A stretch of DNA of 23,234 bases from Gaopeijia sp032250675 (GTDB lineage: Bacteria; Gemmatimonadota; Gemmatimonadetes; Longimicrobiales; Gaopeijiaceae), in contig JAVVEY010000040.1 of assembly GCA_032250675.1 (NCBI GenBank), positions 1-23,234 on the forward strand. The letters run 5' to 3'. Position 1 is the first letter of the stretch. Each line of letters begins with the position of its first letter. A program made the position numbers and the translations under genes. Under the pieces are notes generated by a model. It saw only the letters and a program-made list of their open reading frames with translations. It did not search any database and had not been told where the DNA came from. Of the stretch, positions 22,441-23,234 are shown piece after piece.

Positions 22441-23234
22441 ATGGTGGGCGCGCTTCGCCTCCTTCGCCCCGCGGCCTCCCCCCTCCTCCTGGCGCTCCTG
22501 GCGGGGGGCGTGGCGGCCGCCCAGGAGCCCGCGCAGACACCGGAGGCGGGCGAGTTCCGCGCGGTCTTCGCCGTCGTGCCCGACACCGTGCGGGTCGGAG
22601 AGCCCTTCCTCCTCGGTGTGGCGATCCGCTCGGAGGCGACCACGCGGATCGCCTTTCCCGATACACTCCCCACGGGGGAGTGGTACGAGCAGCGGCGTCC
22701 GGTCGAGACGGCGCGCGCGGAGGGCGACATCTGGCGGGCCGACTATACCCTGGTGGCGTGGCGGGCCGACCCGGGCCCGATCCCCCCCTTCGAGGTGGAG
22801 CTGACCACCCCCGATTCGCGTCGCACCGTGACGCTTCGGCCGCCGGCTCCCGTCGTCGCGACCGTCCTCCCACCCCCGGGCGAGGAGGAGCTCGAGCTGC
22901 GACCGCCGAAGCCCTTCCTCGACGACGGATGGCCGCTCTGGCTCCTCGCCCTCCTCCTCGCCCTCCTCGTCGGCGCGCTCCTCCTCTGGAGGGCACGCGA
23001 ACGCCGGCGTGCCCGCGAGATGGAAGCTCGGACCACCGAGGCGACGGAGGCGTTGTCCCCCCGGGAGCGTGCCCGGATCGAGCTCCGCGCGCTCGCCGGG
23101 GCCGACGGAGAAGGCACGGTCGAGGAGCCCGTCTTCTACGATCGACTCGAGGAGATCCTCCGGTGCTACGCCGAAGAGACGCGCGACTGGTCTCCGGGGG
23201 ACCCGATCCGGCTCCTGGCGGACGGCGACGGCGA
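22441..23234 (+). CDS. BatD-like exported membrane protein (3' end beyond window)
   Basis: Partial gene: 264 codons are visible with no stop. Starting at ATG 22441, two bases after the DUF58 stop, it has a signal peptide (hydrophobic to about residue 27, cleavage probably after AAA), a beta-rich extracytoplasmic domain (AVFAVVPDTVRVGEPFLLGVAIRSE and following), a Pro/Glu-rich hinge, and one membrane helix at about residues 164-183 followed by a basic cytoplasmic segment. After this comes a helical domain (EEPVFYDRLEEILRCYAEE) like that found after the membrane helix in BatD/DUF4381-type proteins. Position in a MoxR-DUF58 operon supports that reading; sequence alone gives moderate confidence. 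Further vWA (BatA/BatB-type) genes would be expected to the right of the window. Confidence 0.8.
   Translation, partial: MVGALRLLRPAASPLLLALLAGGVAAAQEPAQTPEAGEFRAVFAVVPDTVRVGEPFLLGVAIRSEATTRIAFPDTLPTGEWYEQRRPVETARAEGDIWRADYTLVAWRADPGPIPPFEVELTTPDSRRTVTLRPPAPVVATVLPPPGEEELELRPPKPFLDDGWPLWLLALLLALLVGALLLWRARERRRAREMEARTTEATEALSPRERARIELRALAGADGEGTVEEPVFYDRLEEILRCYAEETRDWSPGDPIRLLADGDG

Noticed and set aside
21458..22996. Minus-strand open frame of 512 codons
   Set aside because: Antisense to the DUF58 and BatD-like genes, whose motifs and overlapping starts are clear.

Overview
The window is a 23.2 kb piece of a very GC-rich bacterial chromosome, densely coded on both strands. Frequent lipoproteins, a DUF2911 lipoprotein, an AhpC/TSA_2 peroxiredoxin-like protein and a 6-bladed beta-propeller lipoprotein suggest a Gram-negative-type envelope and would fit Gemmatimonadota or a neighbouring phylum. 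That assignment is an inference, not proven. TGA is the normal stop codon of nearly every gene here. No rRNA, tRNA, transposase, integrase or CRISPR array was seen.

Layout. (1) 1-5513, minus strand: a class A penicillin-binding protein, then a REC-HD-GYP cyclic-di-GMP phosphodiesterase, a small coiled-coil lipoprotein and a HAMP sensor histidine kinase that runs off the left edge. The last three overlap by 1-4 bases and must be translationally coupled. (2) 5665-6955: four 14-bp tandem repeats at the end of a beta-propeller lipoprotein gene. (3) 7191-7739, plus strand: a peroxiredoxin-like gene interrupted in frame by one TGA at 7320-7322. This TGA sits exactly where the family has the first Cys of its CxxC redox motif. 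A 6-bp hairpin with a G in its loop lies 20 bases downstream. It is best read as a selenoprotein (U44-x-x-C47) with a bacterial SECIS element, and it is the most notable item in the window.

(4) 7770-16423: an envelope-glycan island. It holds two GT-C-type integral membrane glycosyltransferases, a YbhN/AglD-like flippase-domain protein, and an overlapping minus-strand operon of a GT2 glycosyltransferase, a polysaccharide pyruvyl transferase and an FrhB-like iron-sulfur protein. (5) 16485-20088: a DUF2911 lipoprotein, an M48 metallopeptidase lipoprotein, a strong 11-bp hairpin acting as the convergent boundary, and an acidic, glycine-zipper lipoprotein. (6) 20421-23234: the start of a MoxR ATPase - DUF58 - BatD-like operon, cut by the right edge.

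Together the genes concern the cell envelope: peptidoglycan synthesis, surface signalling, glycan assembly, lipoproteins and a MoxR chaperone/vWA system. The selenoprotein sits alone between two envelope loci. Start codons are often uncertain because Shine-Dalgarno sequences are weak. All structures are by-eye pairings without energy calculation.
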